From NCBI RefSeq assembly GCF_001984215.1, contig NZ_CP019420.1:62001-126000 (forward strand): a DNA stretch of 64,000 bases, read 5' to 3'. The notes beneath the pieces were generated by a model. That model was not told the DNA's origin, searched no databases, and worked only from the letters and a program-made list of their open reading frames with translations. Positions 62,934 through 64,000 of the stretch are shown one piece after another. A program made the translations under genes and the position numbers. Positions within the stretch are counted from its first letter, which is position 1. Each line of letters opens with the position of its first letter. Origin of the DNA: Mycobacterium sp. MS1601 (GTDB taxonomy: Bacteria; Actinomycetota; Actinomycetes; Mycobacteriales; Mycobacteriaceae).

Positions 62934-64000
62934 ACAGCGATCTCGAAGCCACGCGGGCCGTCGCCGACGCGCTGCTCTACGAGGGCTATCTGCTGTATCC
63001 CTACCGAGCCAGCTCGGGAAAGAACCAATGCCGCTGGCAGTTCGGTGTGCTCGGACCACCGGGGGCCGCCACTGCCGGGGTGGGCGAACCGAATTCGCTG
63101 TCGGCCCAGTTCCCCGTCTGCGGTGCCGCCGATATGGACGTGACCGTCCGATTTCTGCAGTTGCAGCACCGCCGGGTCGAGCAGCGCACGCAGTCCGGCT
63201 ACACCGTCGTGGATCGGCTCGAGACGCCGGCGGGCCCGCTGCTCACCTGGGATGAGGCCGTCGAGGTGGAGTGCCGTCTCGACGGGGTCAGCTTGGCTCA
63301 GCCGGTTCGTCTGCCGGTGACCGCGCGCGCCCACACCGAGGTGGAAGACGTCGAGGGCGGCCGTATCATCAGGCAGCGCCGCGCCGTGGCGGGCCGGGTG
63401 GAAGTCAGCGCGTGCAACCAGGGTCCGGCACAGCTTGTGACCGTGACCGTCCGCAACACGGGGGCGGCTGCCACCAGCAAGAGCGACGCGCTGTCACGGT
63501 CGATGATCAGCGCCCACGTGATCGTCCGCCTGCATGCCGGCCGCTTCATCTCCCTGCTGGAGCCGCCTGCGGGGTTGCAACCGCTGGTGGATCTTTGTCG
63601 CCAGGACCGCTGCTTTCCGGTACTGGCGGGCAGTCCTGCCTGCGACGACGTTCTGTTGATCTCACCGATCATCCTCTACGACCACCCCGAGATCGCCCCG
63701 GAGAGCAGGGGTGCGCTCTATGACGCGACCGAGATCGACGAGATCCTGACGCTACGGGTGATGGCGCTGACCGACGGCGAGAAGGCCGAGGCCCGCGCCA
63801 CCGACCCCCGGGCCGCCAGAGTTGTCGAGCAGTGCGACGGCATGACTGCGGAGGCCATGCTGGGCCTGCATGGGGCACGGCGAGACATCGACCCTGCGCA
63901 GAACTGCGTGATCGTCGACGGAGTGCCTGTGCAAGCCGGCTGCCGGGTCCGGTTGCGACCGACGCGTAGGGCCGACGCCCAGGACATGTTCATCTCGGGT
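62930..64000 (+). CDS. Hypothetical protein of the group 1h hydrogenase cluster (cut by window end)
   Basis: The frame starts at GTG 62930, overlapping the DUF6084 stop (GTGA), and is open through all 357 codons to the right edge, so its C-terminus is missing. It begins MNSDLEATRAVADALLYEGY and continues LLYPYRASSGKNQCRWQFGV, wording found in the large uncharacterised protein of these clusters. It contains several cysteines (VDLCRQDRCFPV) but no recognised motif. The function is unknown. Confidence 0.75.
   Translation, partial: MNSDLEATRAVADALLYEGYLLYPYRASSGKNQCRWQFGVLGPPGAATAGVGEPNSLSAQFPVCGAADMDVTVRFLQLQHRRVEQRTQSGYTVVDRLETPAGPLLTWDEAVEVECRLDGVSLAQPVRLPVTARAHTEVEDVEGGRIIRQRRAVAGRVEVSACNQGPAQLVTVTVRNTGAAATSKSDALSRSMISAHVIVRLHAGRFISLLEPPAGLQPLVDLCRQDRCFPVLAGSPACDDVLLISPIILYDHPEIAPESRGALYDATEIDEILTLRVMALTDGEKAEARATDPRAARVVEQCDGMTAEAMLGLHGARRDIDPAQNCVIVDGVPVQAGCRVRLRPTRRADAQDMFISG

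Overview
The window is high-GC actinobacterial DNA from a mycobacterium, most likely an environmental fast-growing species (Mycolicibacterium type). The basis is gene order recalled from memory, not a search: the framework genes follow the Mycobacterium tuberculosis order Rv3035 (PQQ-like protein), Rv3036c (TB22.2), Rv3037c, Rv3038c, echA17, Rv3040c, Rv3041c, serB2, ctaD, fecB, adhC, nrdF2, Rv3049c, Rv3050c, nrdE, nrdI, nrdH, Rv3054c, Rv3055, dinP, Rv3057c, Rv3058c, cyp136.

Layout. 1-25100 is mostly this conserved backbone, with local additions: an AGCS amino-acid symporter, a YczE-like membrane protein with a divergent MocR regulator, a GAF-EAL-PAS-GGDEF protein, a penicillin-binding lipoprotein and an APC permease. 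About 25.2-46.4 kb is an accessory block lying between nrdF (with its monooxygenase and TetR neighbours) and nrdHIE. 46.4-56.3 kb returns to the backbone (nrdEIH, FMN reductase, TetR, dinB2, SDR, TetR, cyp136). From 57.4 kb to the right edge is the start of a group 1h [NiFe]-hydrogenase cluster (hypA, hhyS, hhyL, a NifU/Rieske-like protein, DUF5947, DUF6084 and a further protein cut by the window end); in M. smegmatis this enzyme type scavenges atmospheric H2.

The most interesting part is 28.6-45 kb. It encodes a two-component phenol hydroxylase (PheA1/PheA2-like) with an AraC regulator; a CYP116-like P450 with a separate phthalate-type reductase; an EthD protein; both ribulose-monophosphate formaldehyde-fixation enzymes (hxlB, hxlA) with a glucose-6-phosphate dehydrogenase beside them; and the catechol ortho-cleavage genes catR-B-A-C plus catD. 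I propose that the block funnels phenol and probably methoxylated aromatics (anisole or guaiacol type) to catechol and 3-oxoadipate, while formaldehyde from O-demethylation is fixed by HPS/PHI and cycled through G6PDH. The substrate is inferred.

Regulatory structure read directly: paired NrdR-box-like elements 32 bp apart upstream of both nrdF and nrdHIE; a 9-bp inverted repeat between yczE and mocR; a LysR box upstream of catD; a compact multi-helix palindromic array upstream of a free-standing LeuA regulatory-domain gene; and a perfect 22-bp palindrome upstream of the hydrogenase genes. Three decaying genes (CoA-transferase A subunit, LysR N-terminus, aminoglycoside-type nucleotidyltransferase) lie at 43.9-46.2 kb. 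No rRNA, tRNA, CRISPR array or insertion sequence was recognised.
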